A program made the translations under genes and the position numbers. The notes beneath the pieces were generated by a model. The model had not been told where the DNA came from. It saw nothing but the letters and a program-made list of their open reading frames with translations, and did not search any database. From Vallitalea sp. (GTDB taxonomy: Bacteria; Bacillota; Clostridia; Lachnospirales; Vallitaleaceae), in contig NZ_JAOARO010000057.1 in assembly GCF_025211055.1 (NCBI RefSeq), positions 186,001-250,000 on the forward strand: a stretch of 64,000 nt of DNA, read 5' to 3'. How positions within the stretch are numbered: the first letter of the stretch is position 1; each line of letters opens with the position of its first letter. Positions 43,177-52,641 of the stretch are shown here, in pieces.

Positions 43177-44169
43177 TTATTCATATAATAAAGCTTGTAT
43201 ATCATCTGAATCAATTGTTGTTTTATCATAATAATGAAATCCTGTATCTATGTTCTTTTCTACTTCTTCACCATTAATAGCTTTTACAGCAGCTTCTACA
43301 GCTTTGTATCCAATACCGATTGGATCCTGTGTTACTGCTCCTGCTTGTTGACCATTTCTAATGGCTTCTTGTTGCTGCTTACCTGAATCATATCCTATTA
43401 CTACGATATCTCCAACTTTATCAAGTTCATTTACTGCATTGAGTACACCGATTATAGAACCTTCATTAGCACCAAACATACCTTTGATATTTGGATGAGC
43501 CTGAATAATTGATTTAGCTATATCTGTAGATTTTAATTGGTCTCCATCTCCATATTGAATATCTACGATTTTAATGTTCTTATACTTTTCTTCGATTCTG
43601 TTTTTGAAACCATCTCTTCTGTCTATACCAGTACGACTAGTCTGGTCATGAACAACTAATCCGATTTCACCTTCACCACCGATAAGTTCTGCCATTTTAT
43701 CAGCCGCTTCTGCTGCTGCTGCAATATTATCAGTTGCCGCTGTAGCAATAGGAATTTCACTATCAACACCAGAGTCAAATCCTATAATAGGAATACCTCT
43801 TTCATCTGCTTGTTCTAGTAATGGTATAACCGCTTGACTATCAAGTGCTGCTAAGCATATAGCACTAGGATTTTTACTCAATGCCGCTTCTAACATCTCG
43901 ATCTGTTTATCAACCATAGCTTCTGATTCTGGACCTTCAAAAGTAATCTCTACGTTATAATCTTTTGCAGCATTTTCTGCTCCTAGTTTAACTGCTTGCC
44001 AGAATTGATGTTGGAAACCTTTTGATATTACAGGTATATATATCTTTTCTTCACTACTTGAATCACCATTGTCATTACCAGAATTACTAGGCTTTGTTTC
44101 CTTAGGACTACAACCTGCTATAACACCCATCATGCAAATAATTAGTAATAATGAAATTAACTTCTTCAT
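43177..44169 (-). CDS. Sugar ABC transporter substrate-binding lipoprotein (RbsB-like)
   Basis: The 330-residue protein has a lipoprotein signal with the lipobox VIAGC (Cys20), a Ser/Asn-rich linker, and a class I periplasmic-binding fold: QHQFWQAVKLGAENAA, ISKNPSAICLAALDS-like motifs with GIPIIGFDSGVDSE near 130, and IKGMFGANEGSIIGVLNAV near 225. It delivers a sugar, perhaps ribose-, xylose- or inositol-like, to the permease and ATPase encoded upstream. AAGGAGGAG precedes the ATG. A separate, related binding protein at 46989 belongs to the sensor unit. Confidence 0.93.
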   Translation of the reverse strand: MKKLISLLLIICMMGVIAGCSPKETKPSNSGNDNGDSSSEEKIYIPVISKGFQHQFWQAVKLGAENAAKDYNVEITFEGPESEAMVDKQIEMLEAALSKNPSAICLAALDSQAVIPLLEQADERGIPIIGFDSGVDSEIPIATAATDNIAAAAEAADKMAELIGGEGEIGLVVHDQTSRTGIDRRDGFKNRIEEKYKNIKIVDIQYGDGDQLKSTDIAKSIIQAHPNIKGMFGANEGSIIGVLNAVNELDKVGDIVVIGYDSGKQQQEAIRNGQQAGAVTQDPIGIGYKAVEAAVKAINGEEVEKNIDTGFHYYDKTTIDSDDIQALLYE

Positions 44170-44199
44170 AAAACTCCTCCTTAAGATTAATTATATTTA

Positions 44200-45180
44200 T
44201 TATTTTTTATTTTTTCTAGCAACATCAGCAACTACCGCAACAATTACAATAATTCCTGTAACCACTGTCTGCCACTCTTGTGGAACAGATAATATCCTTA
44301 GTCCATTAATCAACACACTCATAATAAATGCACCAATGATAGTCCCTAAAATGGTTCCTTTACCTCCACTAAGTGACGTTCCACCAATAACTACCGCTGC
44401 AATGGCGTCTAGCTCATATCCTTGACCTAATGCTGGATGAGCTGAGTTAAGTCTTGCAGCCATCAAGATTCCTGCTACACCACAAAAAGCTCCAGTTAGT
44501 GTATGTATAATTATGAGCCATTTATCAGTATTGATTCCTGATAATCTTGTAGCTTCTTCATTGCTGCCGATAGCAAAAGTGTATCTTCCAAGTAATGTTT
44601 TATTTAATAGAATGCCACCGATACCTGCAACTACGAATAGAATAATAACCGCATTAGGTATTCCCAAAATTGTACCAGTAGATATATCTGAGAATTTATC
44701 TATAAATACTCCTTTGGCACCAGTAAAATATATTGGTTTGGCATTAGATATAACAAGAGATAATCCCTTGGTTATCATCATCATTCCTAATGTAGCAATA
44801 AATGCAGGTATTCGAAATTTTGCAACATTGAAACCATTAATAAATCCGCATAAACTTCCTGCCAATATCGCTCCTAGAAGACCTAACCATATAGGTAGCC
44901 CCCACATAGATATTATTACTCCAGCGATTACTGAAGAAAATGTCATAACCGTTCCGATTGATAAGTCAATCCCACCAGTTATAATAACAAAAGTAACTCC
45001 CACAGCTAATACACCGTTAACCGCAGTTGCTAGCAATATACCTTTTATATTCGTTCCAGTAAAAAAGTTAGGTGATGCAATAGAAAAAATAATTAATAGC
45101 AATATTAGACTACTAAATGCCAATATTTTTTGCGTAGTATTTGAATTAAATAATTTTTCCTTTAATCCAATTTTATCCAT
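44200..45180 (-). CDS. Sugar ABC transporter permease (RbsC-like)
   Basis: The 326-residue protein has eight to ten membrane helices and family marks GGIDLSIGTVMTFSSVIAG near 67, ATLGMMMITKGLSL near 130, NEEATRLSGI near 203 and AVVIGGTSLSGGKGTILG near 265. It is the channel of a ribose-type importer. GGAGG precedes the ATG. The permease lies 30 nt before the binding-protein gene and 53 nt behind the ATPase gene. Confidence 0.95.
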   Translation of the reverse strand: MDKIGLKEKLFNSNTTQKILAFSSLILLLIIFSIASPNFFTGTNIKGILLATAVNGVLAVGVTFVIITGGIDLSIGTVMTFSSVIAGVIISMWGLPIWLGLLGAILAGSLCGFINGFNVAKFRIPAFIATLGMMMITKGLSLVISNAKPIYFTGAKGVFIDKFSDISTGTILGIPNAVIILFVVAGIGGILLNKTLLGRYTFAIGSNEEATRLSGINTDKWLIIIHTLTGAFCGVAGILMAARLNSAHPALGQGYELDAIAAVVIGGTSLSGGKGTILGTIIGAFIMSVLINGLRILSVPQEWQTVVTGIIVIVAVVADVARKNKK

Positions 45181-45233
45181 TTCTCTACCTCCACATAATT
45201 ATTAGTTAGCTTATTATAATCTTATAAGTATAT

Positions 45234-46727
45234 CTATCTTGCAGTTGCATACTGCATAATCTTTTCTTGGGTAGCTTCTTCGTTACTAAGCTCACCTGTT
45301 ATTCTTCCTTCACACATTACAATGATTCTATGACTCATTCTAAGTATCTCAGGTAGTTCTGAAGAGATCATAATAATTGATTTCCCCTGACTTGCTAGTT
45401 CATTAAGAAGCTTATATATCTCACCTTTCGCTCCAATATCAATACCTCTAGTTGGTTCATCGAATATTAAGATATCACAATCTCTAGTTAGCCATTTTCC
45501 TATGACAACTTTTTGTTGATTACCTCCAGATAAGTTCTTAACTTTTTGAGAAATACCTGGTGTTTTTATTGCTAATTCCTTGACTCTTTCAGTAGCTGAT
45601 TCAGAAGTTTTGATAGACTTCACAAACCCTATTGGATTAGTATAATCACTGAAATTAGCCATAACTATGTTGGTTTCAATATCAATCCCTAATACAAGAC
45701 CATATCTCTTTCGATCCTCTGATAAATACCCAATACCATTTTTTACTGCATCTTTTGGTGATTTTATTTGTATCTTTTTATTATTCAGTATAATTTCTCC
45801 TGAATCTTTTTTATCAGCTCCAAATATTGCTCTAGCTACTTCTGTTCTTCCTGCTCCCATCAAACCTGCAAATCCTAGTATTTCTCCTTTCTTCAACTGA
45901 AAGCTTACATCTTTCACTTTATTACCTTGATTTAGGTTATTGACTTCCAATATAACTTCATCTGAAGGGGTAATTTCTTCAGGGGCAGATACGTATAACT
46001 CACGCCCTACCATCATATTAATGATTTTATCAATAGTTACCTCATTCATATTTTTTGTATCAATATAACTTCCATCACGCATTACTGTAACTCTATCGCA
46101 TATTTGCTTTAACTCTTCCATTCTATGGGATATGTAAACTATCCCTACACCTTTTTCCTTTAACCCTTTGATAATACTAAAAAGTTCTTCAATCTCCAGT
46201 TCCGTTAATGCAGCAGTTGGTTCATCCATGATGAGTACGTCTGAATTATAGGATAATGCTTTTGCAATTTCCACCATTTGCTGTTTGGCTACTGATAGAT
46301 TCTCTACCTTTTCTTCTGGACTAATATTAAGGTTCATTTGATTCAATAATTCATTTGCCTTATCATTGATTTCCTTATTGTCCAAAAATAGATTCAAACA
46401 CTTCTTAGGTTCTTTCCCAATAAATATATTTTGAGCTACTGTCAAATCAGGCATAAGATTCAACTCTTGATGGATTATACTTATACCTAAATCCCTAGCC
46501 ATTCTAGGATTAGTGATATTTATCTCTTCACCTTTATAAAAAATTTTTCCTGCATCTTTTTTATGAACACCTGTCAGAATTTTCATTAGTGTTGATTTTC
46601 CTGCTCCATTTTCTCCTATTAACGCATGAATCTCTCCTTTTAATAATTGAAATCTACAATTATCAAGAGCCTTTACACCTGGGAAACTTTTATCTATGCC
46701 TTCCATTAAAACCAACGAATCCTCCAT
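45234..46727 (-). CDS. Sugar ABC transporter ATP-binding protein, double ATPase (RbsA/MglA-like)
   Basis: The 497-residue protein carries two ATPase domains. The first has [24 protein letters not shown] and [11 protein letters not shown]. The second, degenerate as usual in this family, has [24 protein letters not shown] and [11 protein letters not shown]. It energises the permease encoded next. AAAGGAG stands 8 nt before the ATG. It is the first gene of the transporter operon, behind its own promoter and the terminator at 46939-46984. Confidence 0.95.
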   Translation of the reverse strand: MEDSLVLMEGIDKSFPGVKALDNCRFQLLKGEIHALIGENGAGKSTLMKILTGVHKKDAGKIFYKGEEINITNPRMARDLGISIIHQELNLMPDLTVAQNIFIGKEPKKCLNLFLDNKEINDKANELLNQMNLNISPEEKVENLSVAKQQMVEIAKALSYNSDVLIMDEPTAALTELEIEELFSIIKGLKEKGVGIVYISHRMEELKQICDRVTVMRDGSYIDTKNMNEVTIDKIINMMVGRELYVSAPEEITPSDEVILEVNNLNQGNKVKDVSFQLKKGEILGFAGLMGAGRTEVARAIFGADKKDSGEIILNNKKIQIKSPKDAVKNGIGYLSEDRKRYGLVLGIDIETNIVMANFSDYTNPIGFVKSIKTSESATERVKELAIKTPGISQKVKNLSGGNQQKVVIGKWLTRDCDILIFDEPTRGIDIGAKGEIYKLLNELASQGKSIIMISSELPEILRMSHRIIVMCEGRITGELSNEEATQEKIMQYATAR

Positions 46728-46822
46728 ATTACTTATCTCCTTTCATTTTTATCTTGAATTACGAGATAAATGCAGGACTTATATTTATTCTCGTTATTTG
46801 AAACATTAATTACAGGAAATTT

Positions 46823-46852
46823 ATAATAAGATTATATAATTATTTCTTGCAA
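46823..46852 (-). promoter_or_regulatory. Putative promoter of the sugar transporter operon
   Basis: On the minus strand TTGCAA (46852-46847) and TATTAT (46828-46823) are 18 nt apart, about 100 nt before the ATPase gene. No obvious LacI operator overlaps it. Confidence 0.4.
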
Positions 46853-46938
46853 AAAAAATTGAATATTCTACTCCAAAAGTTAAAATTCGTGCACACAAAA
46901 AAAGCTACGTCTCATCTTCCATAGCACTTTCCTATAAT

Positions 46939-46984
46939 AAAAAAATCACCCTATATAATATATAATATAAGGCGATTTTTTTTT
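46939..46984 (-). terminator. Terminator of the sensor operon
   Basis: AAAAATCGCC and GGTGATTTTT-type arms pair over about 15 bp, with an AT-rich loop and a T-run on the minus strand, 5 nt after the binding-protein gene. It separates the sensor unit from the transporter operon. Confidence 0.75.
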
Positions 46985-46988
46985 ATAT

Positions 46989-47984
46989 CTATTTGTTCTC
47001 AAATGAAAACAATAATTTTTGATTTTCTGGTGTATACAAGTTATTTTTATCTATAAGTATTGCTCCAGTATCAATTACTTCTGGTTTTTTTTCTCTATTG
47101 GCTATTCTAACAGCTTCTTTTATTCCTTGATATCCCATATTAAAAGGTTTCTGAACCACTATCTTATCGATAATACCCGATTCTATTCTACTTACTATCT
47201 CTTCATTAGAATCAAATCCTACTACTACAACTTTATCTTTTAATCCTAATTCTTCTATGGCTCTCCCAATTCCTACCATACATATTTCATTTGCACCAAA
47301 TATTGCTATTGTATCAGGATATTTTTCTAATATTTCTTTTGTTTTTTCATAAGCAATATCTATTGAACCATTACTATACCAAGTCTCTTTAATAAGATCA
47401 ATATTAGGATATTCTTTTAGAACTTCTCGAAAACCTGCCTCTCGTTCAATTGATGTTGATGTTCCGTATACATATGACATAACAGCCACTCTGCCTTTCT
47501 TATCTATCATATTAGCTAACTCTTTTGCTATGGTTTTAGCTGCTCCAATATTATTAGTGCCAATAAAACTATGATTAGTATCAATATCCACTTGCGAATC
47601 AATAGTAATCAGTGTTATTCCATTGGATATGACCTCTTGTCCTACTTCACGTAATTTCTTGTAATCTGTAGCTGCTAAGACTATTGCTGTAGGCTTTCGC
47701 TTAATGGCATCTCTTATCAATTTGATTTGCTCATCAACTTGAGTTTCATTTTCAGGACCAGTGAATACAACATCAACATCTAATTCAGTAGCTGCTACAT
47801 CGGCTCCCATCTTTACTATTTCCCAGAATTCAAAACCTTCACTTGGCTTACTGGACTTAACAATCATATATACTACAGGCTTCTTTTTGGCATGATGTTT
47901 AAATGACTTTGCCAAATCAAACCCTATTATCAATAACATCGCTAATAAAATACAAATACTTAAAGGTACTATATATTTTTTCAA
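46989..47984 (-). CDS. Membrane-anchored sugar-binding protein of sensor unit (XylFII-like)
   Basis: The 331-residue protein begins at TTG 47984, which overlaps the TGA of the kinase gene as TTGA and follows GGAGGAG. One N-terminal membrane segment (SICILLAMLLIIGFDLA) lacks a lipobox Cys, so it stays as an anchor. The rest is a class I binding fold (GFEFWEIVKMGADVAATEL, ITLITIDSQVDID, IAIFGANEICMVGI), similar to the transporter's binding protein at 43177. Coupling with a YesM-type kinase suggests that it presents a sugar to the sensor, as XylFII does for LytS in clostridia. Confidence 0.85.
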   Translation of the reverse strand: MKKYIVPLSICILLAMLLIIGFDLAKSFKHHAKKKPVVYMIVKSSKPSEGFEFWEIVKMGADVAATELDVDVVFTGPENETQVDEQIKLIRDAIKRKPTAIVLAATDYKKLREVGQEVISNGITLITIDSQVDIDTNHSFIGTNNIGAAKTIAKELANMIDKKGRVAVMSYVYGTSTSIEREAGFREVLKEYPNIDLIKETWYSNGSIDIAYEKTKEILEKYPDTIAIFGANEICMVGIGRAIEELGLKDKVVVVGFDSNEEIVSRIESGIIDKIVVQKPFNMGYQGIKEAVRIANREKKPEVIDTGAILIDKNNLYTPENQKLLFSFENK

Positions 47985-49774
47985 ATGTTATCTCCTCCTA
48001 AAATTGAAATATTGGGTAACCAAGCTTTAACCGTAGTTCCTTCATATATCTCACTCTCAATCTCAAGTCCATAATCTTCACCATAATACAACTTTATTCT
48101 ATTATCAACATTCCTAACTCCTACACCACCTAGTTTTTTCTCTTTTGGTAACTCTTGATTTTTGCTGAACAGTAGTTTGATTTCTTGTTGGCTCATACCA
48201 ACCCCATCATCAGCAATTGTTATTAATATCTTATTATCATATTTTTTTACACTTATATCTATCATACCACCACCATGAACATTTTTAATTCCGTGATAGA
48301 TAGCATTTTCTACTATAGGTTGTATTATAAGCTTGATAATCTTATTCTGTTTAATATCTTCCTCTACATCAATATGATAATCCAGATGGTCTCCATACCT
48401 TATCTTCTGTATCTTCAAATAATTCTCTACGTGTTCAATCTCTTCAGCTACAGTTATATATTGCGCTCCTTTACTTATACTAATCCTAAACAATTTCGCT
48501 AGAGCTGAGGTCATAATCACTACCCCCTTATAATTCTTTGATTCAGCCATCCATATGATTGAATCCAGAGTATTATATAGAAAATGTGGATTTATCTGAG
48601 CCTGTAATGCTCTTAATTCATTTTTCCTCTTATTTTTCTCTACCTTCTTATTTTGATTAACTAGATTATTAATTCTGTTTGTCATAAGATTAAAAGCTTT
48701 TGCTAGTTCTCCTATTTCATTATCGTTTTTTATATCTATGGATACATCAAGATTACCTTCTTCTACTTGATGCATGGTATTAACTAATTTCTTGATTGGA
48801 TAGAGAATACTTCTTGATATCAGTACAGATATAAATATAGATATAAAAATAGCAAGAGTTCCCATAATAAAAAAGAATCGATCCAAATTAGGTTTATAGG
48901 ATAATATATCCTCCATATATACTGAACTAACTACTTTCCATCCTGAATATTTGGATGTGGTAATCGTATACTGCTTCTTTTTTCTATCCTCTATTACTGT
49001 CTTGGTACCGTCCTCAGAGTTCAATATGGTATCCATATCTTCAGATTTCAAACCACTGTACAAAAGTTGTTGTTTTGGATGATAGACTATATCTCCATTA
49101 TTATCTACAATGAACACGTACCCTTTTTGTCCTAATTTAATTGAGCTAACCATATCAATGATAAGATTATAATTTATATCAACAAGAAGAACTCCCAGAT
49201 TTTCTTCATAATATGGACTTTTCAGTAATGTACTACATGAAACAACCCATTTATATCTTGATTCAAACAATCTTTGGATATGGGATTCTGATACAACGAA
49301 TTTCTCTTCATTCTTAGCCTTCCTATACCACTCAAAGTCTTCAAAATTAATATTATCTTTTAGTTTCAGATGTAGATTATTGTGAAATACTCTACCTTTA
49401 TTAGAGATGAAAACAATATTAATAATGTCATTTCTTGATTCAACGTATGTATTCAAATCTGATATTATATCTTTCTCCAGTTCTTGATTTTCAGTTCTTA
49501 CATACTCGTTTAAATCATTATTATATCGTATATTCTCAGCAATGGTTTCTACTGTTCTAAGATAATAATCAATATCATTATTAACTTGTTTCACTAATTG
49601 ATAAACATATTCGTTTGTGTTTTCTTCTACAACTGTACCTGTTATATGATAAGACAAAAAAGCTATGGTGCATATTATGAAAAATATTAATATAGAAAAT
49701 GAAAATGTTATAAGTACCTGAATACTTTTCAAATTATATCTATCAATTAATTTGACAATTAGATTCTTCAACAT
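47981..49774 (-). CDS. YesM-type sensor histidine kinase
   Basis: The 597-residue kinase has a first membrane helix (about 19-41), an extracellular sensing domain (about 45-285, with GQKGYVFIVDNNGDIVYHP typical of a Cache fold) and a second helix near 290-315. HAMP follows (ILYPIKKLVNTMHQVEEG), then the His_kinase box QAQINPHFLYNTLDSI with the phosphorylated His, and an HATPase with PIVENAIYHGIKN and DDGVGM. It overlaps the response regulator gene by 32 nt and the binding-protein gene by 4 nt, so the three are one translation unit. GAGGTGG precedes the ATG. Confidence 0.93.
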   Translation of the reverse strand: MLKNLIVKLIDRYNLKSIQVLITFSFSILIFFIICTIAFLSYHITGTVVEENTNEYVYQLVKQVNNDIDYYLRTVETIAENIRYNNDLNEYVRTENQELEKDIISDLNTYVESRNDIINIVFISNKGRVFHNNLHLKLKDNINFEDFEWYRKAKNEEKFVVSESHIQRLFESRYKWVVSCSTLLKSPYYEENLGVLLVDINYNLIIDMVSSIKLGQKGYVFIVDNNGDIVYHPKQQLLYSGLKSEDMDTILNSEDGTKTVIEDRKKKQYTITTSKYSGWKVVSSVYMEDILSYKPNLDRFFFIMGTLAIFISIFISVLISRSILYPIKKLVNTMHQVEEGNLDVSIDIKNDNEIGELAKAFNLMTNRINNLVNQNKKVEKNKRKNELRALQAQINPHFLYNTLDSIIWMAESKNYKGVVIMTSALAKLFRISISKGAQYITVAEEIEHVENYLKIQKIRYGDHLDYHIDVEEDIKQNKIIKLIIQPIVENAIYHGIKNVHGGGMIDISVKKYDNKILITIADDGVGMSQQEIKLLFSKNQELPKEKKLGGVGVRNVDNRIKLYYGEDYGLEIESEIYEGTTVKAWLPNISILGGDNI

Positions 49775-51386
49775 TCCACCTCTTTTTTCTATACTGTGTT
49801 GGTTTCACTCCTATATTCTTCTTAAAATTATAGCTAAAGTAATGAGGATCTTCATATCCAACTTTTTCAGATATTTCATAAACTTTATAATCTGAATTTA
49901 TCAGTAAATCTTTAGCTTTTTCCATTCTTACTTTTGTCAGATACTGCATGAACGTTTGATTTGTCTCTATTTTGAAAATTCGACTAAAATAACTTGAACT
50001 TATATTAAGATGATTACATATCATATTTATATCGAGACTTTTGTTTTGATAATTATTATAAATGAATTGAAATGCTTTCTGCATCTGAGAGGTTTTTATA
50101 TCTATTCGTTCTTTGTTTATTTCATTAGATAAATTCTTACATAACTTTTTGTAATAGGTCTTTACTTCATCTATTTTTTCTTTTCCAAATACTTCATTGA
50201 ATTGATTAAAATCAATTATTACATCATTAGGTGATCCACTAAAAATATCTTCATAAGCCTTTAATATTGTAGTTGTTATCTTAAGAAGTATTGTTCTAAA
50301 TTGTGATATATGAACATTGGAAAATATTATGATACTAAATATATAATCAATGATTTTATCTGTTTTATTTCCACCTATTTTTATGGCATATTCTAATTCT
50401 CTAAGATATTCGTCAATTTTATGATAAGAGAATGATGAAGTCTTTTCAACATCCATTTTATAAATTATCTTATTACTTCCATTTAATACCCTATATTCTA
50501 AAGCATTCAAAGCATCTTTATATGAGAAATGCAAATCCTGCAATTCAGAATAGTTGTCACCCACACCAATATACATACCTATGTTATAGAATTTTTCAAC
50601 ACATACTATAATTTTATTCATTATCTCATCAATAGTATCTCGAAACTCTATTTCGTCTTGTTCATTATTAACAAAAAATATTATTATTTGGTCGTCATTC
50701 CCTAGTATACATATATTCTGATCATCGTTAGTTAATACTTCATTACAAATGTTTAGTATAGCAAATTCTAATAATTGATAATCACAATCCCAGTTTGAAT
50801 TAGCTATATCTTTTATATTCTCTGGTTGTAATACTGCTACAATATATTTAGTTCCTTCTAGTTTGATATCAAGATTATTGATTTTCTCTCTGATTATATT
50901 GGAATTAATTTTATTGTATAATAAATTCATCAAGAATTTATCTCTAAGAATGTCTTTATTGGTTTCTACTTGTTTTTTCAATGCTATTAGATCTCTCTTC
51001 TTAGCGAATTTATTATCCAATTCATTTTTTATTTCTATAAGCATTTTTGTAAATTCATCTGCAGTTATTGGTTTTAATAAGTAATGGTCAACACCTATTT
51101 CTACTGCTTTTTGTGCATATTCAAACTCATTATATCCAGTAATGATAACTATTTTTACAGTGGGCAATATTTTTTTTGCTTCATTGGAAAGCTCTAAACC
51201 ATCCATAAAAGGCATACATATATCCGTCAAAATAACATCTATCTGATTATTTTCTATATATGCTAGCCCATCTTGTCCATCACTAGAAACATAGACTAGT
51301 TCATAACCTAATTCTTCCCATTTAATAATATTACATATAGCATTTCTAACAGGTATTTCATCTTCGACAATAATTATTTTATACAT
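49743..51386 (-). CDS. YesN-type response regulator with AraC DNA-binding domain
   Basis: The 547-residue protein has a receiver domain (residues 1-120, with IIVEDE, ILTDICMP carrying the phospho-Asp near 55, and LLKP with the Lys near 105). A long middle region of about 300 residues follows, and two AraC helix-turn-helices lie at the C-terminus (DINMICNHLNISSSYFSRIFK; YEISEKVGYEDPHYFSYNFKK). It is the partner of the overlapping kinase gene and probably activates the sugar transporter operon downstream. Confidence 0.93.
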   Translation of the reverse strand: MYKIIIVEDEIPVRNAICNIIKWEELGYELVYVSSDGQDGLAYIENNQIDVILTDICMPFMDGLELSNEAKKILPTVKIVIITGYNEFEYAQKAVEIGVDHYLLKPITADEFTKMLIEIKNELDNKFAKKRDLIALKKQVETNKDILRDKFLMNLLYNKINSNIIREKINNLDIKLEGTKYIVAVLQPENIKDIANSNWDCDYQLLEFAILNICNEVLTNDDQNICILGNDDQIIIFFVNNEQDEIEFRDTIDEIMNKIIVCVEKFYNIGMYIGVGDNYSELQDLHFSYKDALNALEYRVLNGSNKIIYKMDVEKTSSFSYHKIDEYLRELEYAIKIGGNKTDKIIDYIFSIIIFSNVHISQFRTILLKITTTILKAYEDIFSGSPNDVIIDFNQFNEVFGKEKIDEVKTYYKKLCKNLSNEINKERIDIKTSQMQKAFQFIYNNYQNKSLDINMICNHLNISSSYFSRIFKIETNQTFMQYLTKVRMEKAKDLLINSDYKVYEISEKVGYEDPHYFSYNFKKNIGVKPTQYRKKRWNVEESNCQIN

Positions 51387-51432
51387 ACCTCTCCTCCTAA
51401 GATATATATTTGTATTTACCTTAATATTTATA

Positions 51433-52443
51433 CTATTTGTTTATTCTTTTTACAGATTCTCTAACGATAAGATTTGTTGGAATTTTAATATTTGGTTTCT
51501 CTTTATTATTTTTCTCTATCATATTAATCAAGTTCTCAGCAGCTATTTTCCCTTTTGCAATGATATCCTGATTGATAGTTGTAAGCTTTGGATTTACAAG
51601 TCTTGATAAATAAACATTGTCAAATCCAATTACTGAAATATCTTCAGGCATATTATAACCTTTACTTCTTAATAATTCCATAATTTCAATAGCTAATATG
51701 TCCGCACTAACACAGATACCAGTTTTATTCTTAACAAAATTAAGTATCTTGTTCTCACATTCTTTACCCATAGGATCAAATTTGACTAATTCTAATACAC
51801 TCTCTGAATAATCAAATGGCAAATTATTACTTTCAAGAGCATCCTTGAATCCATTAAGTCTCATACTTATAACACTTGGATAATCTATATGATATGATAT
51901 AAAACCTATTGATTCATGTCCCATTTCTAATAGATAGCTAGCAGCTTTAAATTCCCCTTGATAATCTTCTGAACCAATATTTATGTATTTAAGCTCTTCA
52001 TAATAGGTATCAATAAAAACTGCGGGAACATTATTGAACTTTTCCAGCTGTGGAAGTTGATACCCTATAAGACTAAGTATTATAAATCCATCAACACTCC
52101 AATTTCTCATTAATTCATAGATTTCTTCGTAATTATCTATTGATTTTATCATGAGATCATATTTCTTAGCAGCAACAATCTTCTCGATACCTGTTAATAT
52201 TTGAGAGTGAAAAGGGTCTTGCATAAATCCTTCTGTTGTTTTTGGAAATATGACTCCGATTATTTTTGATGAATTATTTGCAAGGGCTCTAGCATTTTTA
52301 TTAGGAACATATCCTGATTCTTTTATTGCTTTTTGGACTTTATCAATAGTTTTCTGTGAAACTTTATGATAGTTACTATTAATAACATTGGAAACTGTAG
52401 TAGGAGTAACTCCTACAGCATTAGCAATATCTTTTATAGTCAT
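51433..52443 (-). CDS. LacI family transcriptional regulator
   Basis: The 336-residue protein has the N-terminal LacI helix-turn-helix and hinge (TIKDIANAVGVTPTTVSNVIN, then YVPNKNARALA) and a periplasmic-binding-like effector domain (IIGVIFPKTTEGF, VDGFIILSLIG, ISVIGFDNVYLSRLVNPKLTTI). It probably binds a sugar. It lies 46 nt ahead of the response regulator gene. Two operator-like palindromes and a strong promoter upstream suggest that it controls itself and the whole sensor unit. Confidence 0.94.
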   Translation of the reverse strand: MTIKDIANAVGVTPTTVSNVINSNYHKVSQKTIDKVQKAIKESGYVPNKNARALANNSSKIIGVIFPKTTEGFMQDPFHSQILTGIEKIVAAKKYDLMIKSIDNYEEIYELMRNWSVDGFIILSLIGYQLPQLEKFNNVPAVFIDTYYEELKYINIGSEDYQGEFKAASYLLEMGHESIGFISYHIDYPSVISMRLNGFKDALESNNLPFDYSESVLELVKFDPMGKECENKILNFVKNKTGICVSADILAIEIMELLRSKGYNMPEDISVIGFDNVYLSRLVNPKLTTINQDIIAKGKIAAENLINMIEKNNKEKPNIKIPTNLIVRESVKRINK

Positions 52444-52475
52444 ATATTTTTTCCCTTCATTGATTTATATATATG

Positions 52476-52504
52476 ATAGTATAGCTAAACTTAACATATG
52501 TCAA
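52476..52504 (-). promoter_or_regulatory. Strong promoter of lacI-type regulator / sensor operon
   Basis: On the minus strand TTGACA (52504-52499) and TACTAT (52481-52476) are exactly 17 nt apart, with a start site expected near 52469. Confidence 0.75.
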
Positions 52505-52525
52505 GTAATTTGTTTATCGCTAAAC
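52478..52525. promoter_or_regulatory. Two LacI-family operator-like palindromes
   Basis: GTTTATCGCTAAAC at 52512-52525 is a 14-bp palindrome with a central CG and one mismatched pair set, the usual LacI/GalR operator form. AGTATAGCTAAACT at 52478-52491 is a second 12-of-14 palindrome lying between -35 and -10. Both share GCTAAAC. Binding by the adjacent LacI-type protein is inferred. Confidence 0.6.
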
Positions 52526-52581
52526 CATAGTTTTTTTTAGCATAAAAAAATCATTTATCATTTGTATAATCTCTTATACAC

Positions 52582-52616
52582 AAAAAATTCCTACAGTGAT
52601 ATATGTTGTAGGAATT
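52582..52616 (-). terminator. Terminator of the giant S-layer-like gene
   Basis: On the minus strand AATTCCTACA and TGTAGGAATT pair as a perfect 10-bp stem with an 11-nt loop, then a run of T. It is 26 nt after the stop codon. Confidence 0.88.
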
Positions 52617-52641
52617 TTATTATAATTAGATGTAATCATTT

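Noticed and set aside
44513..45205. 230-codon plus-strand frame
   Set aside because: Antisense to the full-length RbsC-like permease with clear family motifs; no ribosome-binding site and no recognisable protein.
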